Shown here piece by piece: positions 33,833 through 43,729 of a stretch of 64,000 nt of DNA (its first letter is position 1; every line of letters starts with the position of its first letter). Under the pieces are notes generated by a model that made no database searches, was not told the origin of the DNA, and saw only the letters and a list, made by a program, of their open reading frames with translations. The position numbers and the translations under genes are program-made. Origin of the DNA: Flavobacterium circumlabens (GTDB lineage Bacteria; Bacteroidota; Bacteroidia; Flavobacteriales; Flavobacteriaceae); assembly GCF_004345565.1 (NCBI RefSeq), contig NZ_SLWA01000004.1, positions 124,001 through 188,000 of the forward strand, read 5' to 3'.

Positions 33833-36052
33833 ATGATAGAAATAGATATTGAAAAAGAAAATAAAGCAATTGCGCAGGAATACAAAGAATTACTTCGAAT
33901 TAGCTACCAGACTTTATCCCCTGCCGACAAAAAATTAATCAGAAAAGCTTTTGATGTTGCAGTTGATGCCCATAAAGAACAACGCCGCAAATCCGGAGAA
34001 GCGTATATCTTTCATCCTATTGCAGTTGCAAAAATTGTGGCCTCAGAAATTGGTTTGGGAGCGACCTCAATTGCAGCCGCTTTATTACACGATGTAGTGG
34101 AAGATACGCCAATAACAGTTGAAGATATTGAACGATTATTCAATCCGAAAGTAGCACAACTGGTCGAAGGGCTTACCAAGATTTCGATGGTTCAAAAAGA
34201 TCTGAATGCCTCCATGCAGGCTGAGAATTTCAGAAAAATGATCCTGACTCTTAACGATGATGTACGTGTTATCCTGATCAAACTGGCCGATCGTCTGCAC
34301 AATATGCAAACCATGGATTCGATGGCGGAATATAAACAAACCAAAATCGCCTCCGAGACGCTCTACATTTATGCTCCGCTCGCCCACCGTTTAGGTCTTT
34401 ACAACATTAAAACGAAACTTGAAGATTTAGGTTTAAAATATACAGAACCGGCTGTTTACGAAGATATCGTAAGTAAAATCAGGGAGACTAAAGAAGAACA
34501 GGACGCTTATATCAAAGATATTTCAGATGTTTTAAAGAAATCTTTAGACAACGAAAATATTGACTACATCATCAAAGGCCGTCCGAAATCTATTTATTCG
34601 ATTCGTAGAAAAATGCGTGCACAAAGTGTAAGCTTTGATGAAGTATACGACAAATTTGCCCTTAGAATTGTCTATAAATCAGACCCTCACGATGAAAAAT
34701 TCGTAGCCTGGAAAATATATTCTATCGTAACAGATCATTACAGACCAAGCCCAAGTCGTTTGCGCGACTGGATTTCATCTCCAAAATCAACTGGTTACGA
34801 GGCATTGCACATCACCGTCATGGGGCCAAAAGGCCGTTGGGTTGAAGTACAGGTTCGAAGCGAGCGTATGGATGAAATTGCCGAGAAAGGTTACGCTGCC
34901 CATTACAAATATAAAAATGGAGCTACAGAAGAAAGCGGTCTGGATGTCTGGCTGAATTTACTTCGTGAAGCGCTGGAAAATCAGGAAACCAATGCAGTTG
35001 ATTTTGTAGAGGATTTTAAAATGAATTTATATTCAAAAGAAATCTTCGTGTTTACCCCAAAAGGAGAAATCAAATCCCTGCCAAAAGGTGCCACTTCACT
35101 TGATTTTGCTTTTAGCATTCACTCCGAAATCGGAATCAAAACCAGAGGAACACGTGTAAACGGACGTCTTGTTCCCTTAAATCATGAACTAAAAAGCGGT
35201 GATCAGGTCGAAGTTATTACCTCTGCCAATCAAAAGCCAACCGTAAACTGGCTGGAGTACGTAACGACTTCAAGAGCTAAAAATAAGATCAAAAACGTTC
35301 TTAACGAGAACACCAAAAAAATTGCCGAAGAAGGGAAGGAATTGCTTACCCGAAAACTTAAACATCTAAAAATTACAATAAGTGAGCAGGTTATCAATGA
35401 ATTGGTTAACTTCTTCAAGCTTAAAACGAGTTTAGATTTATTTTACAGAGTTGGAATTGGTGCTATCGAAAATCAGCAGTTAAAAGATTACGCTGCACAA
35501 AAAGGCAACACGTTTATCAATTTCTTTAAAAATAAAATCAAAAGAAATAAAGATACTGCTGCCGATGATATTCATAAACCCGTCATTAGCAGTAATTATG
35601 ATATGTTGGTTTTTGGAACCGAACATGATAAATTAGATTATAAACTTTCACAATGCTGCAACCCAATTCCGGGTGACGATGTTTTTGGTTTCGTAACGAT
35701 CAACGAAGGAATCAAAGTCCATAAAAAAGATTGTCCGAATGCGATCGGAATGCAGTCGAATTACGCGTATCGTATCATGAGCGCGAAATGGATTGATTCG
35801 TCTCAGGAAGAATTCAAAGCGATTATCAATATTACCGGAATGGATGTTTTGGGACTTACGAACCAATTGACCAGAGTGATTTCGAACAATATGAGTGTCA
35901 ATATTCAGAGTATTTCCCTGAGTACGGATGCCGGAATTTTTCACGGTCAGATTGCGGTAATTGTCAAGAATAATACGATTTTGAAAAAGATGATCAATGC
36001 CATCAAAAAAATTGACGGTGTTGACAAAGTAACCCGCGAATACAGAACGTAA
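33833..36052 (+). CDS. Bifunctional (p)ppGpp synthetase/hydrolase (Rel/SpoT)
   Basis: 739 residues from ATG 33833 (MIEIDIEKEN); an upstream TTG frame is less likely. The HD hydrolase domain has His61 (FHPIAVAKI) and HDVVED at 86-91, intact. The synthetase domain has GRPKSIYSIRRKM, GYEALHITV and EVQVRS, with the catalytic Glu kept. A TGS domain (IFVFTPKGEIKSLPKGATSLDFAF) follows at about 393-455, then the zinc-finger-like region (LSQCCNPIPGDDVFGF, HKKDCPNA), and a C-terminal ACT domain. So it can make and degrade the stringent-response alarmone. Followed by a small gene 20 bases downstream. Confidence 0.96.
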   Translation: MIEIDIEKENKAIAQEYKELLRISYQTLSPADKKLIRKAFDVAVDAHKEQRRKSGEAYIFHPIAVAKIVASEIGLGATSIAAALLHDVVEDTPITVEDIERLFNPKVAQLVEGLTKISMVQKDLNASMQAENFRKMILTLNDDVRVILIKLADRLHNMQTMDSMAEYKQTKIASETLYIYAPLAHRLGLYNIKTKLEDLGLKYTEPAVYEDIVSKIRETKEEQDAYIKDISDVLKKSLDNENIDYIIKGRPKSIYSIRRKMRAQSVSFDEVYDKFALRIVYKSDPHDEKFVAWKIYSIVTDHYRPSPSRLRDWISSPKSTGYEALHITVMGPKGRWVEVQVRSERMDEIAEKGYAAHYKYKNGATEESGLDVWLNLLREALENQETNAVDFVEDFKMNLYSKEIFVFTPKGEIKSLPKGATSLDFAFSIHSEIGIKTRGTRVNGRLVPLNHELKSGDQVEVITSANQKPTVNWLEYVTTSRAKNKIKNVLNENTKKIAEEGKELLTRKLKHLKITISEQVINELVNFFKLKTSLDLFYRVGIGAIENQQLKDYAAQKGNTFINFFKNKIKRNKDTAADDIHKPVISSNYDMLVFGTEHDKLDYKLSQCCNPIPGDDVFGFVTINEGIKVHKKDCPNAIGMQSNYAYRIMSAKWIDSSQEEFKAIINITGMDVLGLTNQLTRVISNNMSVNIQSISLSTDAGIFHGQIAVIVKNNTILKKMINAIKKIDGVDKVTREYRT

Positions 36053-36072
36053 GCCTTAATAAAAAAGATCTC

Positions 36073-36615
36073 ATGAGAAATGACCATTTAAAAATACCCG
36101 AATTAAATTTTGATGAAAACGGAGTACTTATCATTACAGCCTCTGATTCTTCTTCTAAAAATGATTTTGATTTTTTTAAAGGCAAGTCCAATATCATCAA
36201 TAAAAAACTAAAAAAGAGACTTTGTAATTGTACAGAGTGGATTGAATTTCCGTCGACTCAGGAAATGTATACTATTTTGAAGGGAATTGGCAACATCGAT
36301 AATTTTCTGGCCACTTTTGATGGAGAACCTTTTGAAGGAATGACCGTCCGTTTATTTAATCCGTTAACAAAACTATGGAGTATTTATTGGTCAGATTCGA
36401 ACACGGGAGTTTTAGACAGGCCCGTAGTTGGTTCGTTTGAGCATCATGTGGGACACTTTTTTTCGGAAGATGTTTTTGAAGGCCAAAATGTAATTCAGGT
36501 ATTCCGATGGGATGCCAGAGATGAAAAAAATCCGGTGTGGAGCCAGGCGATGAGTGCTGATAAAGGAAAAACATGGGAATGGAACTGGTACATGTTTATG
36601 ACAAAAACAGAATAA
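36073..36615 (+). CDS. Conserved hypothetical protein, lipocalin/DUF1579-like
   Basis: 180 residues, no signal peptide. DFDFFKGKSNIINKKLKKRL, IDNFLATFDGEPFEGMTVRLFNPLTKLWSIYWSDSNTG, VIQVFRWDARDEKNPVWSQAMSADKGKTWEWNWYMFM. The pattern FxxGxW-like start, R-x-F-x-P-x-x-x-x-W-x-I-Y-W and final E-x-N-W resembles small beta-barrel proteins of the DUF1579/THAP4-like type that bind small hydrophobic ligands or haem. The function is unknown. It begins 20 bases after the Rel/SpoT gene and could be co-transcribed. Confidence 0.7.
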   Translation: MRNDHLKIPELNFDENGVLIITASDSSSKNDFDFFKGKSNIINKKLKKRLCNCTEWIEFPSTQEMYTILKGIGNIDNFLATFDGEPFEGMTVRLFNPLTKLWSIYWSDSNTGVLDRPVVGSFEHHVGHFFSEDVFEGQNVIQVFRWDARDEKNPVWSQAMSADKGKTWEWNWYMFMTKTE

Positions 36616-36785
36616 AAATTTTGTTAGTTTTATCTCATATAAAAATAAATATGTTAATAAAGTTTCTGCAAATCCATAAATAAAACACGATGTAAAACCC
36701 TTAAACAGGAGTATTGACAGCGTCTAAATCGAGATTTGAAAGTTAAACTTTGAACCTTAAACTTTTATTCATTAAAATAAAAAAT

Positions 36786-36793
36786 TATCTTTG
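36786..36793 (+). promoter_or_regulatory. -7 box close to the fur start codon
   Basis: TATCTTTG, a full match to TAnnTTTG, ending 7 bases before the ATG at 36801. If used, the mRNA would be leaderless or nearly so. No good -33 TTG at standard spacing. Confidence 0.45.
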
Positions 36794-36800
36794 CCAGATT

Positions 36801-37259
36801 ATGACACTAATTTCAACTGACAATACTAAAAATCAAGAAATTGTAAAAAATGTTTTTACAATGTATCTTGAGCAGAAAGGGCATCGCAAAACTCCTGAGC
36901 GTTATGCTATACTTCAGGAAATTTACGATAGCGAAGAGCATTTTGACATAGAAAACCTTTATATCAAAATGAAAAACAAAAACTACCGTGTGAGTAGGGC
37001 AACTTTATACAACACGATCGAGTTACTGTTAGACTGCGCTTTGGTTAGAAAACATCAATTTGGGCAAAATCAGGCTTACTACGAGAAATCTTATTTTGAT
37101 AAGCAGCACGATCACATTATCATGACAGATTCCGGTGAAGTGATTGAGTTTTGCGATCCAAGAATTCAAACCATCAAAAAAACAATCGAGGAAATCTTTG
37201 ACATTGAGATCACCAATCATTCATTGTATTTCTACGGAAACAAAAAACAAAAACAATAG
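36801..37259 (+). CDS. Fur-family metal-dependent transcriptional regulator
   Basis: 152 residues from ATG 36801 ([10 protein letters not shown]); a TTG frame from 36750 covers the promoter and is rejected. The winged helix is [51 protein letters not shown], with the standard R-x-T-x-x-R and S-x-A-T-x-Y-R/N recognition motifs. Metal ligands in the dimerisation domain: [22 protein letters not shown]. The C-terminal CxxC zinc site of classical Fur is missing. It may regulate iron or another metal, or peroxide response (Fur/PerR cannot be separated by eye). purA follows after 94 bases. Confidence 0.92.
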   Translation: MTLISTDNTKNQEIVKNVFTMYLEQKGHRKTPERYAILQEIYDSEEHFDIENLYIKMKNKNYRVSRATLYNTIELLLDCALVRKHQFGQNQAYYEKSYFDKQHDHIIMTDSGEVIEFCDPRIQTIKKTIEEIFDIEITNHSLYFYGNKKQKQ

Positions 37260-37353
37260 TCCGGAAAGGAATTATTCAAAAAATAAAAAAAAGAAAATTA
37301 ACTACATTAATCAGTAGGGCAACTTAAATTGTCTCAACGCAAATTAAAACAGA

Positions 37354-38625
37354 ATGACCGTAGATTTATTACTAGGATTACAATGGGGAGATGAAGGTAA
37401 AGGAAAAATTGTTGACGTTCTTACCTCAAATTATGATATTATTGCACGTTTTCAGGGAGGACCAAATGCAGGACATACATTAGAATTTGACGGAATTAAA
37501 CACGTTCTGAGAACGATTCCTTCCGGGATTTTTCATAAAAAATCAATAAACATCATTGGAAATGGTGTTGTAATAGATCCGGTAGTTTTTCAAAAAGAAA
37601 TTGAAGGTCTAGAAAAATTTAACCTTGATATCAAAAGCAAATTGATCATTTCAAGAAAAGCACATTTAATTTTACCAACACACCGTTTGCTGGATGCTGC
37701 TTCTGAAGCATCAAAAGGAAAAGCGAAAATTGGTTCTACCTTAAAAGGAATCGGGCCAACTTACATGGACAAAACCGGTAGAAACGGATTGCGTGTAGGA
37801 GATATCGAGTTAGAAGATTTCAAAGAAAGATATAGAGCTTTAGCAGACAAACATGAAGCAATGATTGCTTTTTATGATGTTGCAATTCAATATAACCTCG
37901 AAGAACTTGAAAAAGAGTTTTTTGAAGCTGTTGAAGAATTGAAAAAATTAGATTTTATTGACAGTGAAGAATACATTTATCAGGCTCAAAAAGCTGGTAA
38001 ATCTATCTTATGTGAAGGTGCCCAGGGATCTTTATTAGATGTTGATTTTGGAACTTATCCTTTCGTAACTTCATCCAATACTACTGCTGCCGGAGCTTGT
38101 ACCGGTTTAGGAATTGCTCCTAATAAAATCAAAGAAGTGTACGGAATTTTTAAAGCTTACGTTACACGTGTGGGCAGCGGACCTTTCCCAACGGAACTTT
38201 TTGACGAAGTTGGTGCTACAATGGCAAGAGTCGGAAACGAATTTGGATCTGTTACAGGAAGACAAAGACGTTGCGGATGGTTAGATCTTGTAGCTTTAAA
38301 ATATGCTGTTCAGGTAAACGGAGTAACACAATTAATGATGATGAAAGGTGATGTTCTTTCCGGATTTGAAACCTTAAAAGTGTGTACCGAATACAATTAT
38401 AAAGGACAAAACATTTCTCACTTTCCTTATAACATCGAACCTGAAAACGTAACTCCGGTTTATAAAGAATTTAAAGGCTGGAAAGCGGATCTAACAGGTT
38501 TGACTACTTACGATCAATTGCCAATCGAGCTAAAAGAATATATTGAGTTTATTGAAGAAGAAGTAGGTGTACCAATCAAAATTGTATCGGTTGGGCCAGA
38601 CAGAAAACAAACGATAACAAAATAA
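37354..38625 (+). CDS. purA: Adenylosuccinate synthetase
   Basis: 423 residues. Condenses IMP with aspartate using GTP, the first committed step to AMP. WGDEGKGK at residues 11-18 with catalytic Asp13, QGGPNAGHT with catalytic His41, then GSTLKGIGPTYMDKTGR, EGAQGSLLDVDFGTYPFVTSSNT and RVGSGPFPTEL, GRQRRCGWLD. Matches the E. coli enzyme in length and all motifs. Its counterpart guaB at 42036-43508 draws on the same IMP pool. Followed by a strong intrinsic terminator. Confidence 0.98.
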   Translation: MTVDLLLGLQWGDEGKGKIVDVLTSNYDIIARFQGGPNAGHTLEFDGIKHVLRTIPSGIFHKKSINIIGNGVVIDPVVFQKEIEGLEKFNLDIKSKLIISRKAHLILPTHRLLDAASEASKGKAKIGSTLKGIGPTYMDKTGRNGLRVGDIELEDFKERYRALADKHEAMIAFYDVAIQYNLEELEKEFFEAVEELKKLDFIDSEEYIYQAQKAGKSILCEGAQGSLLDVDFGTYPFVTSSNTTAAGACTGLGIAPNKIKEVYGIFKAYVTRVGSGPFPTELFDEVGATMARVGNEFGSVTGRQRRCGWLDLVALKYAVQVNGVTQLMMMKGDVLSGFETLKVCTEYNYKGQNISHFPYNIEPENVTPVYKEFKGWKADLTGLTTYDQLPIELKEYIEFIEEEVGVPIKIVSVGPDRKQTITK

Positions 38626-38633
38626 CAAATACG

Positions 38634-38663
38634 AAACGCTCTGATAACCAGGGCGTTTTTTTT
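38634..38663 (+). terminator. Intrinsic terminator of purA
   Basis: AACGCTCTG / CAGGGCGTT stem (one mismatch) around ATAAC, followed by eight T residues. Confidence 0.85.
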
Positions 38664-38682
38664 ATATAAAACTATTTTCGCC

Positions 38683-39267
38683 ATGAGAAAAAACCCAGAA
38701 ATCAAAATAACAGAAACTAAATTATTATCTGACAATTGGTATGTACTAAACAAGGTAACTTTTGATTACCAGAAGAATGATGGTAAAACAGAATCGCATA
38801 TTCGTGAAGTTTATGACCGCGGAAACGGAGCAGCTATTTTATTGTATAATACGGCCAAAAAAACAGTTATTTTAACACGACAATTTCGTTTGCCTACTTA
38901 CCTTAACGGAAATAAAACCGGAATGATGATCGAGGTTTGTGCGGGACTTTTAGATCATGATAATCCCGAGCAAGCTATCATTCGGGAAACAGAAGAAGAA
39001 ACAGGATATCGTTTAAGTAAAGTTCAGAAAGTTATCGAAACCTATATGTCTCCGGGTTCTGTAACAGAAATTCTATACTTATTTGTTGGAGAATACGACG
39101 AAACAATGAAAGTGAATGAAGGCGGCGGATTAGATGCTGAGCAGGAAAACATCGAAGTGCTTGAATATACTTTCGACGAAGCTTATGCGATGATTGAATC
39201 CGGTGAGATTTCAGATGCTAAAACGATTATGTTGTTGCAGCATGCTAAGATTAAAGGTTTAATTTAA
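38683..39267 (+). CDS. nudK: GDP-mannose pyrophosphatase NudK-like Nudix hydrolase
   Basis: 194 residues. Strong co-linearity with E. coli NudK: an SDNW(Y/F)xLxxxTxD start, REVYDRGNGAAILLYN, VILTRQFRLPTYLNGN, IEVCAGLLDHDNPEQAIIRE followed by TEEETGY (Nudix box region), MSPGSVTEILYLFVGEY, GGGLDAEQENIEVLE and a hydrophobic C-terminus. It hydrolyses GDP-mannose to GMP and mannose 1-phosphate, or ADP-sugars. In a genome rich in surface glycans, GDP-mannose turnover is plausible. Begins about 20 bases after the purA terminator. Confidence 0.88.
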   Translation: MRKNPEIKITETKLLSDNWYVLNKVTFDYQKNDGKTESHIREVYDRGNGAAILLYNTAKKTVILTRQFRLPTYLNGNKTGMMIEVCAGLLDHDNPEQAIIRETEEETGYRLSKVQKVIETYMSPGSVTEILYLFVGEYDETMKVNEGGGLDAEQENIEVLEYTFDEAYAMIESGEISDAKTIMLLQHAKIKGLI

Positions 39268-39324
39268 TTTTTTTCCTCTGCAATGTGTTATTTTTAGATA
39301 ACATAAACTATGACATTATTCTAA

Positions 39325-40269
39325 ATGAAATTACTTAAATACGGAAAAATAATTTTCACAATACTATTCGCTATTTTTATAATAATGAATACTATTGCTT
39401 TTTTTCATGCATACAAATTCACCCATTTTTCGAATAGCAAAGCTGAAAAAACTAAAAGCCCGGAAAAATTAACTTCGTTTGAAAAAGCGAAAATTTTATT
39501 TTTTGGTGTTAATAACCCGAAACCAAAAAGCACAAAATTCCCTTCTCAAGAATACCAAACTTTAAAATTGCAAAGTAATAAAGAAATTGAATGCTGGTTA
39601 ATTAAAACAGAGAAGTCAAAAGGAACCGTAATATTATTTCATGGCTACGGTGGTGAAAAATCTTTAATGATTGAAAAATCAGATAAATTTATAAAATTAG
39701 GTTATAGCACAATGCTTGTCGATTTTATGGGAAGCGGAAATTCAGAAGGAAATCAGACTACAATTGGTTATAAGGAATCTGAAGAAGTTAAAACAACATT
39801 CGACTATTTAAGGCAAACCGGAGAAAAAAACATTTATCTATTTGGTACTTCTATGGGAGCTGTTGCCATAATGAAATCTATTCATGATGACAAAATAAAA
39901 CCAAAAGCAATTATACTTGAATGTCCGTTTGGTTCGATGTACGAAACTGTATACGCAAGATTTAAAAGAGCCAATGCACCAACTTTTCCGATGGCCAGAA
40001 TGCTGTTATTCTGGGGAGGAATTGAAAATGGATTTTGGGCATTTAGCCATAATCCGACTGCCTATGCAAAAAGTATAACTTGCCCCACTTTATTACTGTA
40101 TGGACAAAAAGACAAAAGTGTAAGCCTAACAGAAATAAATCAAATTTATGCCAATTTGAAAGGTTCTAAAAAACTCAATACTTACAAAGATACAGGACAT
40201 GAAAACTATTTGATTAAAAACAAAATTGAATGGGTGAAAGATATTTCTGGTTTTCTAAAATCAACTTAA
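39325..40269 (+). CDS. Membrane-anchored alpha/beta hydrolase (S33/BAAT-like)
   Basis: 314 residues. An N-terminal hydrophobic segment at about 9-28 (IIFTILFAIFIIMNTIAFF) anchors it. The hydrolase core has the oxyanion loop ILFHGYGGEKS, the nucleophile elbow LFGTSMGAVA (GxSxG), a strand with ILECPFG, and the terminal TLLYGQKDKSV (Asp) and DTGHENY (His), so the catalytic triad is complete. A serine hydrolase acting on esters or peptides at the outer face of the inner membrane is likely. Monocistronic. Confidence 0.85.
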   Translation: MKLLKYGKIIFTILFAIFIIMNTIAFFHAYKFTHFSNSKAEKTKSPEKLTSFEKAKILFFGVNNPKPKSTKFPSQEYQTLKLQSNKEIECWLIKTEKSKGTVILFHGYGGEKSLMIEKSDKFIKLGYSTMLVDFMGSGNSEGNQTTIGYKESEEVKTTFDYLRQTGEKNIYLFGTSMGAVAIMKSIHDDKIKPKAIILECPFGSMYETVYARFKRANAPTFPMARMLLFWGGIENGFWAFSHNPTAYAKSITCPTLLLYGQKDKSVSLTEINQIYANLKGSKKLNTYKDTGHENYLIKNKIEWVKDISGFLKST

Positions 40270-40357
40270 AATGAAAATATAGCAAACAATTCAAAAAATT
40301 GTGTAAGCGATTTGAGAGGTGATTAAAATAACTTTACACCAATCAAAAAACCAATTT

Positions 40358-41239
40358 ATGAAAAAGTTATACTATACATCCAATATCCTTCTTTTACTTG
40401 TTTTAGGCTTAGTAGGTTCTTGTAAAAAAAATGAAACTGCCAAAGAAAAAAACGGAGCAAAACCACATAAAACTGTTGAATACAAGAAACCAAAATCAAT
40501 CGGTTTTCATTTTGAAAAAACAAAACAATGGCTTGAAGCCAACAAAAGCGATTCGACTAAACTGGATATCGCTTATGCTATAAACAGAACGGACAAAGCT
40601 AATTTTGCTAAAATGGATTCCGTTATTGTTCCTGCTGACTTTAGTGGTGATTTACCTTCTTATCTCCCTTTCCCGATTCATGTTTCTAATTTAGAAAATG
40701 TTGATAAGGTTTTAATTTTCTCTTACCCGACCCAAATTTTTGCTGCTTACGAAAATGGCGAATTGGTGTACACCGGTCCGACCAATATGGGAAGAAAAAA
40801 CGACCAGACGCCAACCGGGTTATTTTTCACCAACTGGAAAGCCGAAAAAACAACCAGTACTTTTAATGACGAATGGGACCTAAAATGGAATTTCAATATC
40901 GAAAATAAATTAGGAGTTGGTTTTCATGAATATGAATTACCGGGCTATCCGGCTTCGCATTCCTGCCTGCGTTTATTAGAAAAAGATGCTAAATATCTGT
41001 ACAAATGGGCCGATGAATGGATTTTGAAAGACTCCGAAAATGTAAAAGTAAAAGGAACTCCGGTAATTGTTTTCGGAAGCTATCCTTTCGGTTCGCCAAA
41101 ACCCTGGTTTGAATTAGTTAAAAATCCGAAAGCTTTAGATATTTCCGAATCGGATCTTGAAAGTCAGACAGCTACTTTTATTCAAAAAATAATAGACAAT
41201 CAAAAAATTAGAACAGGAGATGAAACTGCTACACCTTAA
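40358..41239 (+). CDS. L,D-transpeptidase (YkuD) lipoprotein
   Basis: 293 residues from ATG 40358 (MKKLYYTSNILLLLVLGLVGSC). The signal ends in a lipobox LVGSC, so it is a lipoprotein. The YkuD catalytic domain spans about 115-255: VLIFSYPTQIFAAYENGELVYTGPTNMGRKN, QTPTGLFF, then HEYELPGYPASHSCLRLLEKDA. The active-site motif is SHSCLR, with Ser where the usual SHGC(V/I/L)R has Gly; His and Cys are kept. It should cross-link peptidoglycan or attach proteins to it. A longer frame to 40319 is rejected because the signal peptide starts at 40358. Confidence 0.88.
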   Translation: MKKLYYTSNILLLLVLGLVGSCKKNETAKEKNGAKPHKTVEYKKPKSIGFHFEKTKQWLEANKSDSTKLDIAYAINRTDKANFAKMDSVIVPADFSGDLPSYLPFPIHVSNLENVDKVLIFSYPTQIFAAYENGELVYTGPTNMGRKNDQTPTGLFFTNWKAEKTTSTFNDEWDLKWNFNIENKLGVGFHEYELPGYPASHSCLRLLEKDAKYLYKWADEWILKDSENVKVKGTPVIVFGSYPFGSPKPWFELVKNPKALDISESDLESQTATFIQKIIDNQKIRTGDETATP

Positions 41240-41269
41240 AAAATCTTGACACTCTATATATACTTACGA

Positions 41270-41305
41270 AATCAGCTATAACAGTATTGTTTAGCTGATT
41301 TTTTT
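41270..41305 (+). terminator. Intrinsic terminator after the L,D-transpeptidase
   Basis: AATCAGCTA (41270-41278) / TAGCTGATT (41292-41300), followed by a run of T. Confidence 0.85.
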
Positions 41306-41473
41306 AATCATTACTAATTATAGTGTGTTTGTTTGTGAACAGGAATTTTTAAATAAAGTTAATGCTGTTTTGACAAGAAGTCTCTTTAATTTTCCTATTT
41401 TCGTTAAAGAAATTTACCCTCAAGGAAATAAAAAAGACCAGAGAAAACTTAAACGCCTAAACCCATAACCAAA

Positions 41474-41974
41474 ATGTTAAATAAATTAATACTGTTATTT
41501 CTGCTATCCGCTACCTGCATGACAGGACAAACTAAAAGCAATACAAAAGTAGAAACGTACACTAGTCGAAAAAAACTTTATGAAATAAAATATGCCCCTG
41601 AAAGATGGATACGCGCAGATACATCAGATTGGGATGTTGAATTTCATGATCAATACAATTTAGTGACTGCATATTTTATCGAGTATGATTATTTCATCAG
41701 CGATAAAAAATTAAAAAGCACTATAGAAGATGAATACAAAGAGTTTGGTAAAATCAAAAATCTTAAAATCTACAAAAAGAAAATAAATGACTTAACGGTT
41801 AATTATTTCGAATGTGAACTGGATTATAATGATCTGTTATACAAATATCAGGGTTTTATCTACAACGGAAAAGGTGGCTCGATACAAATGCAGTTTGGCG
41901 CACAAGCCGAAGCCATAGAACAAAATAAGGACATTATCGATGAACTGAGTAATGGAATTTCTATCGTTAAGTAA
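41474..41974 (+). CDS. Small secreted protein of unknown function
   Basis: 166 residues. Signal peptide about 1-19 (NKLILLFLLSATCMTG, then QTKS). The mature part is short, charged and Tyr-rich: YTSRKKLYEIKYAPERW, DWDVEFHDQYNLVTAYFIEYDYF, NGKGGSIQMQFGAQAEAIE, with predicted alternating strand and helix. I do not recognise a family. The layout (YEIKYAPERW..., ending YNGKGGSIQMQFGAQ) recalls small secreted proteins with a PsbP-like fold, but this is only a resemblance. Followed by a bidirectional terminator shared with guaB. Confidence 0.6.
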   Translation: MLNKLILLFLLSATCMTGQTKSNTKVETYTSRKKLYEIKYAPERWIRADTSDWDVEFHDQYNLVTAYFIEYDYFISDKKLKSTIEDEYKEFGKIKNLKIYKKKINDLTVNYFECELDYNDLLYKYQGFIYNGKGGSIQMQFGAQAEAIEQNKDIIDELSNGISIVK

Positions 41975-41981
41975 AAACAAA

Positions 41982-42013
41982 AAAAGGCGTAAAAACTAAA
42001 TTTTACGCCTTTT
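41982..42013. terminator. Bidirectional terminator between convergent genes
   Basis: 13-bp perfect stem AAAAGGCGTAAAA (41982-41994) / TTTTACGCCTTTT (42001-42013). It serves the hypothetical gene on the plus strand and guaB on the minus strand. Confidence 0.9.
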
Positions 42014-42035
42014 GATTTATATGGAAAACTGAAAA

Positions 42036-43508
42036 TTATCTGGAATAATTTGGAGCTTCTTTTGTAATCGTAACATTATGCGGGTGACTTTCCGTAATTC
42101 CACTTGAAGTGATTCTCACAAAACGCCCTGTATCCTGCAAAGTCGGAATATCTTTTGAACCACAGTAACCCATTCCGGCACGAAGACCACCTATGAATTG
42201 AAGCATACTTTCATTTAATTCTCCTTTGTATGGAACACGCCCTACAATTCCTTCCGGAACCAATTTTTTAACATCATCTTCCACATCCTGGAAATAACGG
42301 TCTTTAGAACCTGTTTGCATCGCTTCTACAGAACCCATTCCGCGGTAAGATTTGAATTTTCTTCCTTCAAAGATAATAGTTTCTCCAGGAGATTCTTTTG
42401 TTCCTGCTAATAGAGAACCCAACATTACACAGTCAGCACCTGCAGCGATTGCTTTAGGAATATCTCCTGTATAACGAATTCCACCATCTGCGATAACCGG
42501 AACTCCGGTTCCTTTTATAGCTGCTGCAACTTCAAGAACTGCAGAAAACTGAGGAAAACCAACACCTGCAACAATACGTGTTGTACAGATAGAACCGGGA
42601 CCGATTCCAACTTTTACACCATCGGCACCATTTGCTACTAAATATTTAGCCGCTTCCGGAGTTGCAATGTTTCCAACGATTACATCTATTTGCGGGAATC
42701 TTGATTTTACTTCTTTCAATGTATTTACAACACCTTCCGTATGTCCGTGAGCAGTATCGATAATGATGGCGTCAACACCCGCAGCAACTAATGCAGCGGC
42801 TCTTTCGACAGCATCTCCGGTAACTCCAATGGCAGCAGCAACTCTCAAACGTCCAAAGATATCTTTGTTTGCGATTGGTTTTTGAGTTAGTTTGGTAATA
42901 TCCCTGAAAGTGATTAAACCAACTAATTCGTATTTATCATTTACAACCGGTAATTTTTCGATTTTATGGCCTTGTAAAACTACTTCAGCCTGCTCTAATG
43001 AAGTTCCTTCTGCTACAGTAACCAGATTGGTACTTGTCATTACTTCTACAATGGGTCTGGCTCCGTTTTTTTCGAAACGTAAATCACGATTGGTAACAAT
43101 TCCTTTTAAAATTCTGTTTTCATCAACGATTGGAATTCCGCCAATTCCGAATTCTTTCATGGCATTTTTAGCATCTGCAATGGTAGAAGTCATTGGTAAA
43201 GTTACAGGATCAATAATCATTCCTGCTTCAGCACGTTTTACTTTTCTAACCTTCGCCGCTTGCTGCTCGATGGTCATGTTTTTATGTAAAACACCAATTC
43301 CGCCTTCCTGTGCCATAGCAATAGCCATTGCACTTTCAGTAACGGTATCCATAGCAGCTGATACTATTGGAACGTTTAGTGTTATGTTTCTTGAAAATTT
43401 TGATTTGATACTCACTTCGCGTGGAAGCACATTCGAGTAGTTAGGTACTAATAATACATCGTCGTAAGTTAAACCTTCGCCGATAATCTTGGAGTTGTGT
43501 GCTATCAT
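42036..43508 (-). CDS. guaB: Inosine-5'-monophosphate dehydrogenase
   Basis: 490 residues. NAD-dependent oxidation of IMP to XMP, the committed step to GMP. TIM-barrel ends [27 protein letters not shown]; two CBS domains at about 95-215 ([17 protein letters not shown]..., [20 protein letters not shown]...); catalytic Cys308 in [11 protein letters not shown]; flap RGMGSVEAM and SKDRYFQ; C-terminal VPYKGEL. Full length for the bacterial family. A -7 box (43535-43542) sits 27 bases upstream and the gene has its own terminator. Confidence 0.98.
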   Translation of the reverse strand: MIAHNSKIIGEGLTYDDVLLVPNYSNVLPREVSIKSKFSRNITLNVPIVSAAMDTVTESAMAIAMAQEGGIGVLHKNMTIEQQAAKVRKVKRAEAGMIIDPVTLPMTSTIADAKNAMKEFGIGGIPIVDENRILKGIVTNRDLRFEKNGARPIVEVMTSTNLVTVAEGTSLEQAEVVLQGHKIEKLPVVNDKYELVGLITFRDITKLTQKPIANKDIFGRLRVAAAIGVTGDAVERAAALVAAGVDAIIIDTAHGHTEGVVNTLKEVKSRFPQIDVIVGNIATPEAAKYLVANGADGVKVGIGPGSICTTRIVAGVGFPQFSAVLEVAAAIKGTGVPVIADGGIRYTGDIPKAIAAGADCVMLGSLLAGTKESPGETIIFEGRKFKSYRGMGSVEAMQTGSKDRYFQDVEDDVKKLVPEGIVGRVPYKGELNESMLQFIGGLRAGMGYCGSKDIPTLQDTGRFVRITSSGITESHPHNVTITKEAPNYSR

Positions 43509-43534
43509 GTTGCAATTTCTAGTTGAATTGCGTG

Positions 43535-43542
43535 CAAATGTA
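43535..43542 (-). promoter_or_regulatory. Putative -7 box of guaB
   Basis: Minus-strand TACATTTG (TAnnTTTG), giving a leader of about 20 bases. A TTG lies upstream at a short 13-base spacing, so the -33 is doubtful. Confidence 0.45.
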
Positions 43543-43729
43543 GTGAATAAATCGGCAACTTGTTCACTAACTTAATCATAAAATTGTATTTACAGGAAAG
43601 GTCTTACAATGATTTAAGCGATAAAATCCAATTTTTAAATTCCAAATTCCAATAAAGGCGAGGGAAATTTCAATACTAAAAAAGCCAGATTTGGTATTTG
43701 AAATTTTGAAATTGGATTTTTTATTTTTA

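Noticed and set aside
42892..43440. 182-residue plus-strand frame over guaB
   Set aside because: Antisense to conserved guaB codons; Ser/Thr/Ile-rich composition is typical of shadow frames.
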